This document shows positions 10,399-22,500 of a DNA stretch of 64,000 nucleotides, piece by piece; within the stretch, counting starts at the first letter, position 1; every line of letters begins with the position of its first letter. Position numbers and translations under genes: made by a program. The notes below the pieces were generated by a model. That model was given only the letters and a program-made list of their open reading frames with translations. It had not been told where the DNA came from and ran no database searches. The DNA comes from Stercorarius parasiticus. Taxonomy: Eukaryota > Chordata > Aves > Charadriiformes > Stercorariidae. The stretch covers positions 1,638,230 to 1,702,229 of the forward strand of contig VWZL01005037.1 of assembly GCA_013396915.1 (NCBI GenBank), in the 5' to 3' direction.

Positions 10399-10540
10399 GT
10401 CCGGGGCGCGTCCCGCTGGCTGGTGTCGCCGCAGCCGGTGGGTGTCTGCGTGAGGCGGCGCCGGGGGAGCATTCTCCGCGGCCTTCTCCGCCACGGTGGC
10501 CTTCTGCACAGCGGTGTCCCGTGTGGGGGACCGCTGCCCG

Positions 10541-10565
10541 NNNNNNNNNNNNNNNNNNNNNNNNN
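10541..10565. other. Assembly gap (25 N)
   Basis: Twenty-five undetermined bases within the most GC-rich part of the promoter. The true length is unknown, and part of the first USP33 exon or its donor could be missing here. Confidence 0.99.
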
Positions 10566-13500
10566 CCCGGCCGGTCTCAAAGTCCGGGGCGGCCCAGCCC
10601 GCCGGGCGTGTTGGCACGGTGATGGCCGCCGTCGGCTGGAGCCGTCTCGGCAGGCGGGGAGCTGCGGTCCCGGAGGGCTGGGCGGGGGCCCGGGGGTGGT
10701 GCACGGCCTATCGCCCCCGCCGGGCGAGCTGGGGTGCGGGGCGACGGGCCGGTTACCTGGGCCGCCCGCCCCGGCTCAGGGCGGCGGGCGGGGAGGGTCC
10801 GCCCGCCTCCCCGCCTGCTGGAGGCGGCCGAAGAGCCGCTACAAACGCCGACCACAAGCGTGTCGAGGGCCACAAATCCGCTAAAGTCGAAGCCGGACGG
10901 GGTTGTGGGTACGATGCAATTCCTAAAAACAAATAATTTATCTATAAATTACTGTTCGTTCCCTGAGGTATCTGCACGCGTAGATGACCGCGTACGAGGG
11001 ATGAAATAGACTGGAGAAAAAAAAAGTCTGGTGTAGCACCTAGTGGAAAATCACTGTAGACTCAGGCAAAGGCGGAGTTGGGAAAATCCTCTTAGAAACA
11101 GAAAGGTCATCTAATGGGTTTCAGAGTTAGGATTTAGAGCGGTGGAAGAAAGGAATGAATGGACAGGCTGTATACCTTAAAAGGCAACATAACAATGAAA
11201 AATGTCTAACCCTGTAAGAGGATATACCCTTAAGCATTTTTTTAAATGTCATTTCTCTTTGGAAACAACGCTTCATGACAGGGAAGAAAAATCTAATGGA
11301 AGTGACTTAAATTGTGTCACGTATGAAGGGATAATTCTTGGTGCCTGAAGAGAAGGACCAGGTATCTTTCATCACCTTACAGAGTATACTTTTGTAATTT
11401 ACTGGGAAAATACCAGGTTTTATTCTAAGTAGATAAAGTAAGTTTTCTACCAAAGTTAGTACTGGTGTTGTCATTTTTTCAAGAAAACAGGATGCTTGTG
11501 TTTGGAGTTGATAGATTTAAGAAGGCAGAAATAGGGAGGGATTGGAGATGAAAATCAAAATCACCTGCTGATTAAAAGAATATAAAGGAATTTAGTGTGT
11601 GAAATTAAGATTAATCTTCCCTATTTTTTAATCTGAGTAGACTATTCTCAAGGTTGGTAACAATATTATTCATGTATGTTGTTGTGCTGAAGTAATTTCT
11701 GCAATAATTGTCAAAGAATCCAATAAGGTTTTTAAAGAGTATCACAGTTCTTTAGCGAATTGATAGAAAAATGTGCATCTTAAAAATCTGAATACATATG
11801 CCTAAGGCTGTAGCTTCAATGGGCGTGTGTAGTTTGGAGTGAATGCTGGTGGTTTTTTTCTGCAGTGGGAAGAATATCTATATGACAAGTAATTACTGAA
11901 GTTTCAGATCTCTTTAGTATTCTAAGTAACTAAATGTTCAGTTACAAAATTGCATCCCTGTGTCACTCTTATTTTGTTGCCGTAAAATGAAAATAAATGT
12001 TAAATGCAATTGTTCTAGTACACTAGTAAAGTAACTGTGAGTGTAAATAAGAAGCCTGAATTTAGAGCTTACTGGTTCGATATGCTGTTGTTCAGAGCTG
12101 TACTGGCAAAATAACAAAGGCCTATGATGAAGATACAATTACTGCTTCAGGTAGTTGCTGTTTTCAGAATAATCCTTTTACTTTTAAAATCTTCTACCAG
12201 CATTCCCTAACTGAACCCTGTAAAATCATCTGATAAAATGGCTCCGTATTTAGGGACATCAATGGAATAAAGGTACATATTTGTTTATTTCAACATCTGT
12301 TGAAGTGTTAACTAGTATAATCAGGCAGATGAAAACATTAATTCAAAAATTTTTTGAGAGAATTTAAGATCTGTTATGTTTCTTTAGGAGATATTAGGCT
12401 CGCTGCATAAGTCTGAGATCATTTTCAAGATCAGTTGAATTCTCTTAGTGTTTGATGGGATTTTTCTGCGTGTGTGATAGTTCTTCCATGGTAGGCACCA
12501 CACAAGTCTGTGATGGCCATGGAATTCTGCTGAATAATAAATAGGTTGCTGGTCATGACACTTTAAATTATGGTTCACATTTCTCTAATGGCTCACATGA
12601 GCAAACGTTTTTTTCTTAGTGAATGCAAAGAATAAACAGGAACAAAAAAGCCTAGAGATCAAGATAAGTTTTACAGGCTTTTGTTTTTTCTTTGAAGTAT
12701 GACTTGCTATGCATGCGCTAAACAAAAATTTGTTAATAAGTCATTCTTTTGAACATTAAATTAGTCAATTACTTGGATGATGTAGTGTGATACATTGACA
12801 CAGGTGGGCTGAAACAAACCTTCCAGTGGAAACATTGGAGAGAGCTCGGGGGAAGAAGGGAGAGACTGCCGAGTTCTTTCCCAAGTATATGGGAAGCATT
12901 TGATGAGAAGCTTATATTGCAGTGAATGTTGATGAGAAGATCATATTGCATGAATATGATCATGAACAGTTAGTGTGAAAACTTGAGTTCTATTCCCAGT
13001 TAAGTTTTACTTCATTCTTAATCTAATAGTGAAATGAAGATGCTCCTTGTATCTCATATATTTAGATCCATGGTTTTCAGCTTGTGTTTTTTGTAAGGTT
13101 CCTGTGAAAGGTTCCTGTGAAACCATGGAATACTTCTGAAGGGTGAAAGGTGACAGAAATAGTCTTGTTACCACTGGTCACATGATTGGTGTCTAAGAAT
13201 TCATGTCTTGATAACAATTTTTTAGAGTTCTTCAACCTGAGGAAGGCTGACATTACTGATACAGATCTTTTCCAGAGCCTTTCTCTGTCTTTCTAACATA
13301 TAAACTTTTTGGTTCAGGAAGCCACAGAGCTGGAAAGGATTCAGGGAAGCTATACATTGTTGTAATATTTTTATTCTTCTGTGGCTGTTGTCTTTTGGTC
13401 AGTAGTGGAAAGAGGATACTGGGCCTTTTATCTGACCCAGTAGAGCTGTTCATGTAAGATATTTAGGCACCTTCCCAGTACTATCACATATCACTGGAAG

Positions 13501-14884
13501 CACGAATTGGAGATATAGTCCAACTTCAGAACAGCAGTATAAAATGGAGTGCAAGAGAAACTACAAAAGTAGATTTTTTTTATTAGTTTTTTTTAACTAC
13601 TGGAAATGAGAAGAAGTGACATTTGAATGAGGTCAACACAATGTAGAAGCTTGTCAAAAAGCAGATGTGATAATGAGATACATTGGTAGAGGAAGATAAG
13701 CAATTTTTTCAGATAGAGTAGGAAGTGGTGGAATGGAGGAAGGGCAGTGAGTGAGGGAGGGGCTACCCTGGGCTTGCTAGGAGTTGGAGAGATGAATCAT
13801 GGTTTTGAAATTAATTTTACAGTTTTAGACTTTAACACAAAATTTTTGTAAAATGTGTTACTGTAGCTAGGTATATTAAGCTACCAAGGTTATGTCAGTA
13901 CAGTGAGTTATCACGGTTGCTACAGGATGGAAGAAGGTGCGTAAGAATTTTGTCAACAAAAGATGAAAGAAAGGTCATTCAGCTTTTCCTGTATAACAAC
14001 ATGTAAAGCATCTATAACATTAACCAGACTTCTGCAAGGGATGCTCTTCATATGGACAGGAATAGGGACCACATCCATAGGGACATGAGCTTCAACATGC
14101 TTTGGTCTTTCTAATGATTATTATGAGGAGAGAGATGCAGACTGCATCAAGAAACAGAATCTGGCATAAGCAGAACTCCTGGATGTGGCTTTGTTCAGGA
14201 CTGCAGGTTTGGATTTGTGCGGTTCCGTGTGTGAAAAGTAGCTATTAAATTCAAATCTGGTAGTGTGAGGTGAAGTCTCCGCTTCATTCATTGCCTTGTA
14301 TTACTTGGAATAATGCATTCAAGAGAGCTTCTTCCACAAAAAAAAAAATTAAGCCCAAAGCTTTACTAATCTTATTATACCGGTCTTTCTAAAGCATTTG
14401 TGTTAAATCAGCATTAATTCACACTGAACTTTTTTAAGGTTGTCAGGGCTTTATTTGAAGCTGACTTGTTCATTTTTAACGTTTTAACAGACCTTGCAAA
14501 ATGTGCAAGATGAAACATACGTTCATGTTTCCATTTCTGTTATGAAAAGGAACTTTACAGTTCAAAGCAGAATTGCTAATATGACTGAAGTGAGGAGGTT
14601 TGGCCTGAAAAAGTATTATTGTTGTATTTGAAGTGTCTTTCAGCAATACTGCACATAGATTACAAATAGACACTGAACTGAGGAAATATTTCTCCAGCTG
14701 CAGCTTGTATTTGAGAGTAGTGCTTTTTAAATGTCATACCATTGGTCCAGGAAGAGAATTTAGACCTCATCTTGACAAAGATCCTGAATTATTAATTTCC
14801 TGTTGTATTTCCAGTCTTGAGATAAGTTCTTAAATATTTTATTGAAAAGCTGTTAATGTGACATTCAAAAAGGCTAAAAGATAC

Positions 14885-15130
14885 ACATACTTCAGTATAT
14901 GTATACATGTTATATATATAATAAGTGTCTTGTATATTATTTATATATAAATAATTGTTTATATGTAAATAAATATATGTAGGTACATATATGCAGGTAT
15001 ATACATGAGTATATATAATAAATTATATGAAGTATTATATATTATTTATGTACTCCTAATAATACTTTAATAATATTATTTGTAAAGGAATGTTTGTAGA
15101 AATAATATAGATTATTTATACACATACAGA
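14885..15130. repeat. TA-rich low-complexity block
   Basis: About 250 bases almost wholly of imperfect TATA, TTTATA and GTATATA repeats, with few G or C, in the first USP33 intron. It looks like a decayed microsatellite. Confidence 0.75.
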
Positions 15131-15869
15131 CACACATTTATAAAAAAACACTTTGATAATCAAAGGGAACTAAAATGGCTCTTATTTTTCCAAAGGGATG
15201 TTGTTGCAAGGCAATGGTAATAAAGACCAAGTCAAAGATAACAAACTGAAAGTTTACTGGGAAGTGTGGAGATGCCCACTAGGCAAGGTTTGTTTTCCCC
15301 CCATGCTGTCAAAGCTCTAGGTTACTTAATATTCAAAGGAGCAATTGGTCATATAATGGAAGGAACAGACCTAAAGCTGCCAAAGCAAATGTGCAAAGTG
15401 GAAAGAGATGTTGATAACAGTGATAAAGGCTGCCACTATCAATCAACGAGTGCATATCACTGAGTTAGAATGGAGTTTTAGTTGGAAGTTTTGATAAAGT
15501 AATGCTAGATAGGACTGATAATAATTGGGCAAAGAAAGTGTAAGATTTCTTGGGCTTTAGAGAGATTGAGGCATCAATAGTAATTGTTTAGGTGACAAAA
15601 CTGGAACAAAGTTCTTGGATGTTTCTTATCTGCATGAGTCAATTGGAGTATTTACATAAAAAGAACCCTTCTGAGTTCATTTTTTAATTTTCTTTCTGTG
15701 CAACTGTCAAAATAATAATGACAAAGTGATTGTATTTAACATTCCTTATTTCTGATAAGTTTCTGTGTCTGCATCAGAGACCTTGGATGGACAGAGAGAA
15801 CTCAAACAAGAGAAAAGCTCTCCGAGTGTTCAGTACTACATGTGAACTACAAGTTTCAGTTTGCTTTTG

Positions 15870-16097
15870 TTATATAATATGCCTGAATCTAGAATGTGTC
15901 TTTGTAAATAAATATAACCGAGCTAAAGTTTCTGTCTCCTTTGCCAGACAAGTCATGTGCTCTTGCATTTTAGCCTTTACAGTTTCAGCATACTTCAGCA
16001 GTGTTGCGTAAGATCGCCTTCCAGAATATACAGTCAAAGCCGCCATTAGTTCTGGGTAGGCTTGAAAACTGTCATTTTTGTGTCTTTGGGGTGCCAT
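15870..16097 (-). CDS. Unrecognised antisense ORF, 75 codons (doubtful gene)
   Basis: The ATG at 16097-16095 has an excellent context (ACCATGG). The frame runs MAPQRHKNDSFQAYPELMAA... through a helical, basic part (SYATLLKYAETVKAK) to a TAA. It has no signal peptide or membrane segment. The opposite strand is also open over much of it, as happens by chance. I recognise no family. It lies about 330 bases from the USP33 start exon, on the other strand. It could be a retrocopy remnant, a small orphan gene or chance. Confidence 0.2.
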   Translation of the reverse strand: MAPQRHKNDSFQAYPELMAALTVYSGRRSYATLLKYAETVKAKMQEHMTCLAKETETLARLYLFTKTHSRFRHII

Positions 16098-16429
16098 GGT
16101 AGAGACAAGGAAGTTAAATAATTAATGAAACCAGCTCTGCTCCACTCAGGGTTCTGTTAGCTTATGCCCTAAAAGTCAGAGGATTTTGTTTTAGAAGTCA
16201 GCTGTGTTTAATTTGGACTATTGGATTCTCTTACTGTTAATAAAGTTATTTATACTGACTTACTTTAGAAAGGCACATTCTTTTTAAAGTTATGTGTATG
16301 TTGCATATTAGATCTCTAATATTGCTGCCTACTGTAAGGAATTGGGTTTTACTTATGCTTACTTCTGTTGACAAGTGATTCCCTGGTCTTGAAAATTCCA
16401 GCTACAGGATCTCAGAAAATACAACTAAA

Positions 16430-16510
16430 ATGTCGTCGCCCGGCAGCAACTGCCCGCATTTGGAATCAGTTGGAGAGATAACAAAAGAGCAATTGATACA
16501 GAAATCTCAT
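16430..16510 (+). CDS. USP33: USP33 coding exon 1
   Basis: Residues 1-27, [20 protein letters not shown] then QLIQKSH. Donor GTGAGT, phase 0. C8 and H10 begin the zinc-finger UBP domain. The ATG context is AAAATGT. Confidence 0.95.
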
Positions 16511-19500
16511 GTGAGTTGTAGCAGCTTACTTTCTTCCTATCACAGTTAACTCTGATCACTTATTTTAGCTACATATCTTGTCAAGTATTATTACTTATAA
16601 GATGTGTTTAAGTGTTAAGCATGGGTAAAATCTTCTGTACCAGAATAGTAAGGTTTCAATGAAGTACGGGAAGAATTATGGACTTGATAAAACTGAAAAA
16701 CTATTTTTTTTGGTACTTAACACTTTCCCAGCAGTGTCTTCCAAAGCAAGTGATGTTTTAATGGAAATATTAGTTAAAAGAATTAGCCTAACACCAAGAT
16801 GAACTTTATTTTCAGACATTGCCATTGTAGGAGTTAGTTATTTGGAATGTTAATGTAATATAGTACAACTGACCTGACTTCAAGTAGAAACTATAACAAA
16901 GAAATCTATGTTTAAGTTTTTCGTAACCAGCAGTTCACTTTTTGATGGAGGAGCCACGGTTTGAGGAACTGCCCCTATCTAAACTCTTGGTTTCCAGCTG
17001 GTATTAGCAAATGGAACAAAGAAAGATCTTGTAACCCATTGTAGTATCTAGGAGGTGATGAAAAGCCAACCCTTTTCTGTCCATGGTGCTAAATTTCTTT
17101 ATCTGAAAAGTGCAACCATTAATTTGCTGCTGAGAGGTATAGCATTTCTCTAGGGTTACATCTTTTTTTTTTTTTTGTAAACTTTTGCAGGTAGTGTTGA
17201 CTCTCTGCAAATAGGAATATGCAGTTATTACAAGTTCTATCACTTTAAGTTCTTTTTATGTTAAGTTGATAGGAAGGACCAATTTTGAGGATTTTTATAA
17301 TAATGTGATGTAGTATGTGTTTATGCTTTATTTAGAAGAACAATTTTTGGTTTGAGATGAAATCTCAGAGAGATCCAAGGTTTTACTAGAAAAATATACT
17401 GATCTTAAGATTATGTGAAGCAAAACAAAAATTAAGTTGGTTGTCAACACATTCTTTTTTAGTCTTAAAATTATTTGGCTGATACTGAGCTTTACAGTAT
17501 TTTTTTCTCATTTTGTCTTGAATTTGAGGTTTACTAGTGAAAGTGAATGAAATAATACTTTGCTTGTGTGTTAATTTTAATAGGGCACTTGTCAAGACTG
17601 TAAAGTCAGAGGACCCAACCTTTGGGCATGCTTAGAGGTAAGTTGTTCTGTTGTTCCATAGTAGGGTCATTTTCTAGTAACCTGTAGATAAAGTCGGTAG
17701 CATTTTTTTTTTGAAGAAACAGCTGTAACCAAGTTCTTTAGTTTCTTTAAGTCACTATTTAAAAGCAAAGCCTCTTGTGCAATTTTCTATTTTAAAAATT
17801 ATTTACCCCCATCAGGTACATATTTCTTATAGTTTAAGAATACTGTGTTTAAAATGAGATTTATTATTTTTTTTTATAAGAAGCTAGCATATGAAGGTTT
17901 CTTTTTGAGTTATAGTATTTTTTTAATTCTTGAGATTATTTTTATTTAATCTTTTCCCCAGATCTGTAGATCTGAAAAATAATATATTATTCCTGAATTA
18001 AGTTACTTTTTATAAGCCTCTCTTAGCCATTTGTAGCAGTAACACCTAGCAATAAATGCAGACTTTTTACAGCATAAAAATACATACTGTGTCTTTTTTC
18101 TTTGTTTTGCTTAATAATAAAAAACTTATTTTGAAATTTGTAGAAGCTTGTACAAACATTCTTCAAACCTTGTATGAATTTTGTAGTCTTTACCCTGTGT
18201 ATGGTTCTTGCTTAAATATGCTTTTGCCTTATTCTTGCTGTCTACAAAAACCATAATTTTCAGTGTATTTTAAAGAAAAAAAAAAGTTCTGAAAATGTTG
18301 CTTCTGATTGATCTCTGATACCAACAGAAAAGTGTGTAGCTAATTTGATTTTTAATGTGTCTCATGAGTTCTTCATACAGCTGTTTCCAGAGATTGAAAT
18401 TTTACTCTATAGGCCTGACTTAATTTCTTGGCAACATTTGTGTAAGTTTTGTCAGGAAGATACCTAGGCTGAGATGCCAGCCTTTAGGTGTATGTATGAG
18501 TATTTTTAAAAATCTACTTCATTAGTTCCCTAATAACATAAGTGGATTATGGTAACAGTTAAAAGATGAGATTATTTTGCTCCCTCTATCCAATAAGAGA
18601 TATAAATGAAGGGGGAAAGAAGCAGTGTTTAATGTCTCTTTGTTAGATGGCTTGAAGTTTAATTAAATATAAAAACCCTCATGGGAGTAGGAGGAGGTTT
18701 TCAGGGGTGCATCAGCCTGGCAGGTGGGGAAATGCTATGAAGCTTGAAACACGTTTTTTATTTCTCACTTAAACCTCTTAAACTGTTACTGAAAAAACTT
18801 AATTTCATACCAACATTTCCATAGGAGAGTTTTCTAATTGTAGTAGGACACTTAATGTCATAGAATTGTTTTGTTTGGAAGAGACCTTTAAGATCATAGA
18901 GTCCAGCTGCTAACCTAGCACTGCCAAGTGACCACTAAACCACGTCCCTCAGCACCACATCTTCCCATCTTTTAAATACCTCCAGGGATGGCGACTCACC
19001 CACTTCCCTGGGCAGACTGTGACAATGCTTGACATCCCTTTTGGTGAAGAAATTTTTCCTAACATCCAATCTAAACCTCCCCTGGTGCAACTTGAGGCTA
19101 TTTCCTCTTATCACTTGTTATCTGGGAGAAGAGACTGACCCCCACCTTGCTATAGCCTCCTTTCATGGTGTTGTAGAAAGCAATGAGGTCCCCCCTCAGC
19201 CTCCTTTTCTCCAGGTTTTAACCACCCCAGTTCCCTCAGCTGTTCCTCATAAGACTTGTGCTTGAGATCCTTCATCAGCTTCATTGCCCTTCTCTAGACC
19301 TGCTTCAGCACCTCAATGTCTGTCTTGTAGTGAGGGGCCCAAAACTGAACACAGTATTTGAGGTGCGGTCTCACCAGTGCCGACTACAGTGGGACAAGTG
19401 CTTCCCTAGTCCTGCTGGCTGCACTATGTCTGATACAAGCCACCTGGGCACACTGCTGGCTCATATTCAGCTGGCTGTTGACCAACACCCCCAGGTCCTT

Positions 19501-22500
19501 TTCTGCCAGGCAGCATTCCAGCCACTCTTCCCCAAGCGTGTAGCGCTGCATGGGGTTGTTGTGACCCAAGTGCAGGACCCGGCAGTTTGCCTTATTGAAT
19601 CTCATACAATTGGCCTCAGCCCATTGATCCAGCCTGTCCAGATCCCTCTGTAGAGCCTTCCTACCCTCAAGCAGATCAACATTCCCGCCCAACTTGGTGT
19701 CGTCTGCAATGATCTGCTGTGATATATCTCCTCTTGGATGAATTGACATCTTGCCTTCACCTTTTTCAGTAGAAAAACATGGTGAGATCCCAGCATGTTC
19801 ACTATCTGTAACTTAACCACTATCTGTGATTATTTAATGTAGAAAATTGACTGTGTTCAGCTGCTATTTGATTGTATAAATTAACTTGCTTAGAGAGTTA
19901 TACAGATAACGTGCTGTACCCTCTGATGTGATTGTCTTGACTCGTGCAAATGAAGAATTAATGAAAATTGCTTGAAGATTGTCAGCTGCAAGATTCCACA
20001 CTCAGCCAAATATGTTTTGCAATTAGCACAATTAAAATTAACAATTATTTTGCATGTCATAACTAGAATGTAGTAAGTACTTAACCATACAGTGCTGTAA
20101 ACTCTTATTTAAAGGTGAAAAAACTTAATTCATTTTTAAGTAATACTCTGATAAATAGGCACTGCAGATAGGGGCATACAGGCATTTTTTAATAAATGTA
20201 TCATGTTTTGAGTCTGTTGCAATTCAGTATTTTAGACGCTGCAATAACGTTATATTTTCTGTAACAATCTCTTCCAAATCATGAATTGTAAAAAATACAT
20301 GTAGACCTTAATCTGAACAAATATATCAGAATGGCCAAAAATATTATATTCCAAACGCATTTAATGTCTAACACTGCCTACCAGTGAGAGGAGTTGAGTT
20401 AAATCTTGCAGCATTTTTATTTGCTTTAGGTGATACTTATTTTAACATTTATTGTGCATGTCTCTTTGTTTGTGTAGGACTCTGCAAGTTTGAAATTTGA
20501 GTGAATTTTAAAGAGATTGACAGTATGTTCCTATTCTGTAAACCTGTTTGACACCACTGTTTAATTCTGTATACTTCTTTATATCTTGCTCAACAGAATA
20601 GATGTACATATGTTGGCTGTGGTGAATCCCACGTTGATCACAGTACCACCCATTCCCAGGTATGTGTATGTGCTAGTAATACAGTTACTTGAAGCGCTGA
20701 AGTAGAATGAGAGAACTTTTTTTACTCATTTTAGTGAGTCAATAACCTGTGTTATCGTAACTGTGTGGAAGTTTGATTAGCTATGATTGTTTTTCATCTA
20801 TAGAAGCAGGTCTTGCTAATTTCAGAGTATTTGAGTTTACAGTCTTTGTGCAGCTGCATAATTATGTATGTAATTCTGACATTATTGTGCTCCTTAAAAG
20901 AACATGGTGAAAATTAAAAACAAGAACAACAGTTACTGATGATATTCAAAATGTGTGGACAAAAGACATCTGAAGTACTTCAGCTTCTGTATAGTACTTC
21001 ACTGCTTCAGTCTAACTTTTTAGGATTGTGTCTGCCTGATGGTTAAGGGGATGGAAGTTGGGTTAATGAAGATGAGAGCTGAACAGGGGTAAGATAGGAA
21101 GTATAAATTACCAGAAACAGGTGCTTTGTTTCTGCATTATGCTCCCTGTTGCAGCACCTACAGATGAAGAACCTGTAGACTTAGATGAGTATATCCTTTC
21201 CTGTTATGTCCTGATTTTGGATCCAGCTTGGTAGGAGCAGTGGAGTGTGTGCAATATGTTCCCCAGTATGCCGAGTTCTGGCAGGGTTGGACAGCTTGAG
21301 TGCATCTGCTTGGGTCTTAAACTCACTGTCTGTTCTGCGCACACTTGCCAAAGTGAAGCCAATGAGATACATCATTCTTCCCTAACAAATATACTGGGGA
21401 CAGAGGGATGGCAGTTTTGTTAACGTGTCACTTCAGAATTGCTGATTTTCCAATTAAATGAAATTCTTGCCACCAGTTTACAGTTCATCTGTCAGAAAAT
21501 ACATCTAAACAATTTTTAGTCCTTAAAAATGCTAAAAACCCCCCACCTAGTGAATATTAAAATGAACAAATAGTATATACAAGGGTTTTACAAGAAGTAC
21601 GCTTTATGACTGCATTTTACCACCACTCCTGATTTTTTTTTTTTTGAAGCAGGGCCTTGAGAAGAGTGCATGTTTATACAAATTGTTAGTGCATTTATAT
21701 AAATCTATATAAATACACTTTTTTTTGCGAGCTATTTAAGCTAAATCACAGTTCTAAAGTCTTTGTAATGTGTACATATATAAATGAGCTGCTTGTAGTG
21801 CAACTGGGGAACTGATGGTTCCTGAATTTCTTCGCTACAATTTTATACCTCTTGGCTTTCTACGGTAGTTTGTTCCTGATTTACGTGCTGTTTTAGCAAT
21901 GTTATGTACGGCCAAATAAGAGAAAGGGAATGGATAGTTTGCTTGCTGTCAGTGACATCCTTGTCTTGATTTTTCATGTTACTTAATTTTAATTTATGGA
22001 TAGTAAGCCCTCTTCTGGATTTTTTCTCAGCAAAAATCTCACTAAAATGAGAGAAACAAGGTTGACATGAATATGTTTATTTCTGCTTGCTCCAGTTTCC
22101 ACAAGCAAAGCTCCCTGTACTGCAAATAATCATGTTCGTTGTGTCCACTTCAAGAAAATTAATAAGCTGTTGCTCTGGAGACTTGTAATTATTTATGCAG
22201 CTGCAGAACCAAGTATATTCTTACGCTTAAAATTGTCTGAGATATTAACGTAATCTGTTTCTGATGTTTTTTAGTAAGGAGAGGGCTACTTAATGAGATT
22301 GTAGCCTACATTTTATATGAACAACATTGTTCTTGTACGAGGCCTTATTAAATGAGGGGGAGGAGAAACTTTGGCATCCTGCAGCAGTTGTGGTATTTTC
22401 CTAATTTCTAGTAAATTCTTCATTGCCTATAAACCTGTCTGCTGCTGACATAAAAGGAAGAAATACAGAAAGGATCGGTGGAAATATTTGGAGGATGATG

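Larger units (their letters stand above)
10098..10400 (-). other. MIGA1: MIGA1 5' non-coding exon 1 (donor at 10098; 5' end not determined)
   Basis: On the minus strand a strong donor, CAG|GTAACC, ends at 10098 inside the CpG island. The matching acceptor is probably at 9147/9148 (AATGAG|GTTATGG), giving the exon that carries the ATG at 9126. The acceptor has a weak pyrimidine tract, so another site a few bases upstream is possible. The upper limit of 10400 is only a guess that places the start of transcription near the YY1-like motifs. The spliced leader reads in frame through SWDSAGYGREGA into MSEE but has no in-frame ATG. The human N-terminus has a loosely similar SWEAGVG, which may be chance. 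Confidence 0.5.
9740..10915. promoter_or_regulatory. CpG-island bidirectional promoter of MIGA1 and USP33
   Basis: An abrupt change to GC-rich, CpG-dense sequence within AT-rich surroundings, lying between the MIGA1 start exon (minus) and USP33 (plus). It holds three GCCATCTTT (YY1-type) motifs, two CACGTG E-boxes and many GC boxes, and no clear TATA box. The USP33 first, non-coding exon must lie here or just to the right, but I could not fix its donor: several GT sites in 10430-10915 are possible. All long ORFs in this island are composition artefacts. Confidence 0.82.
10916..16429 (+). other. USP33 first intron
   Basis: AT-rich sequence between the CpG island and the start-codon exon. No plus-strand coding exon is recognisable. 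It contains short tandem duplications near 12900 and 13096, a TA-rich block at about 14885-15130 and an antisense 75-codon ORF at 15870-16097. The exon containing the ATG probably begins at 16408 or 16415 (CTACAG| or TCTCAG|). Confidence 0.7.

Noticed and set aside
9841..10936. Several long ORFs on both strands of the CpG island
   Set aside because: They are open because stop codons are rare in GC-rich DNA. They overlap each other in several frames, many lack an ATG start, some run through the N gap, and none shows a domain.
19029..19653. Plus-strand ORFs of 78-131 codons
   Set aside because: They are the antisense of the CR1 element in this region.
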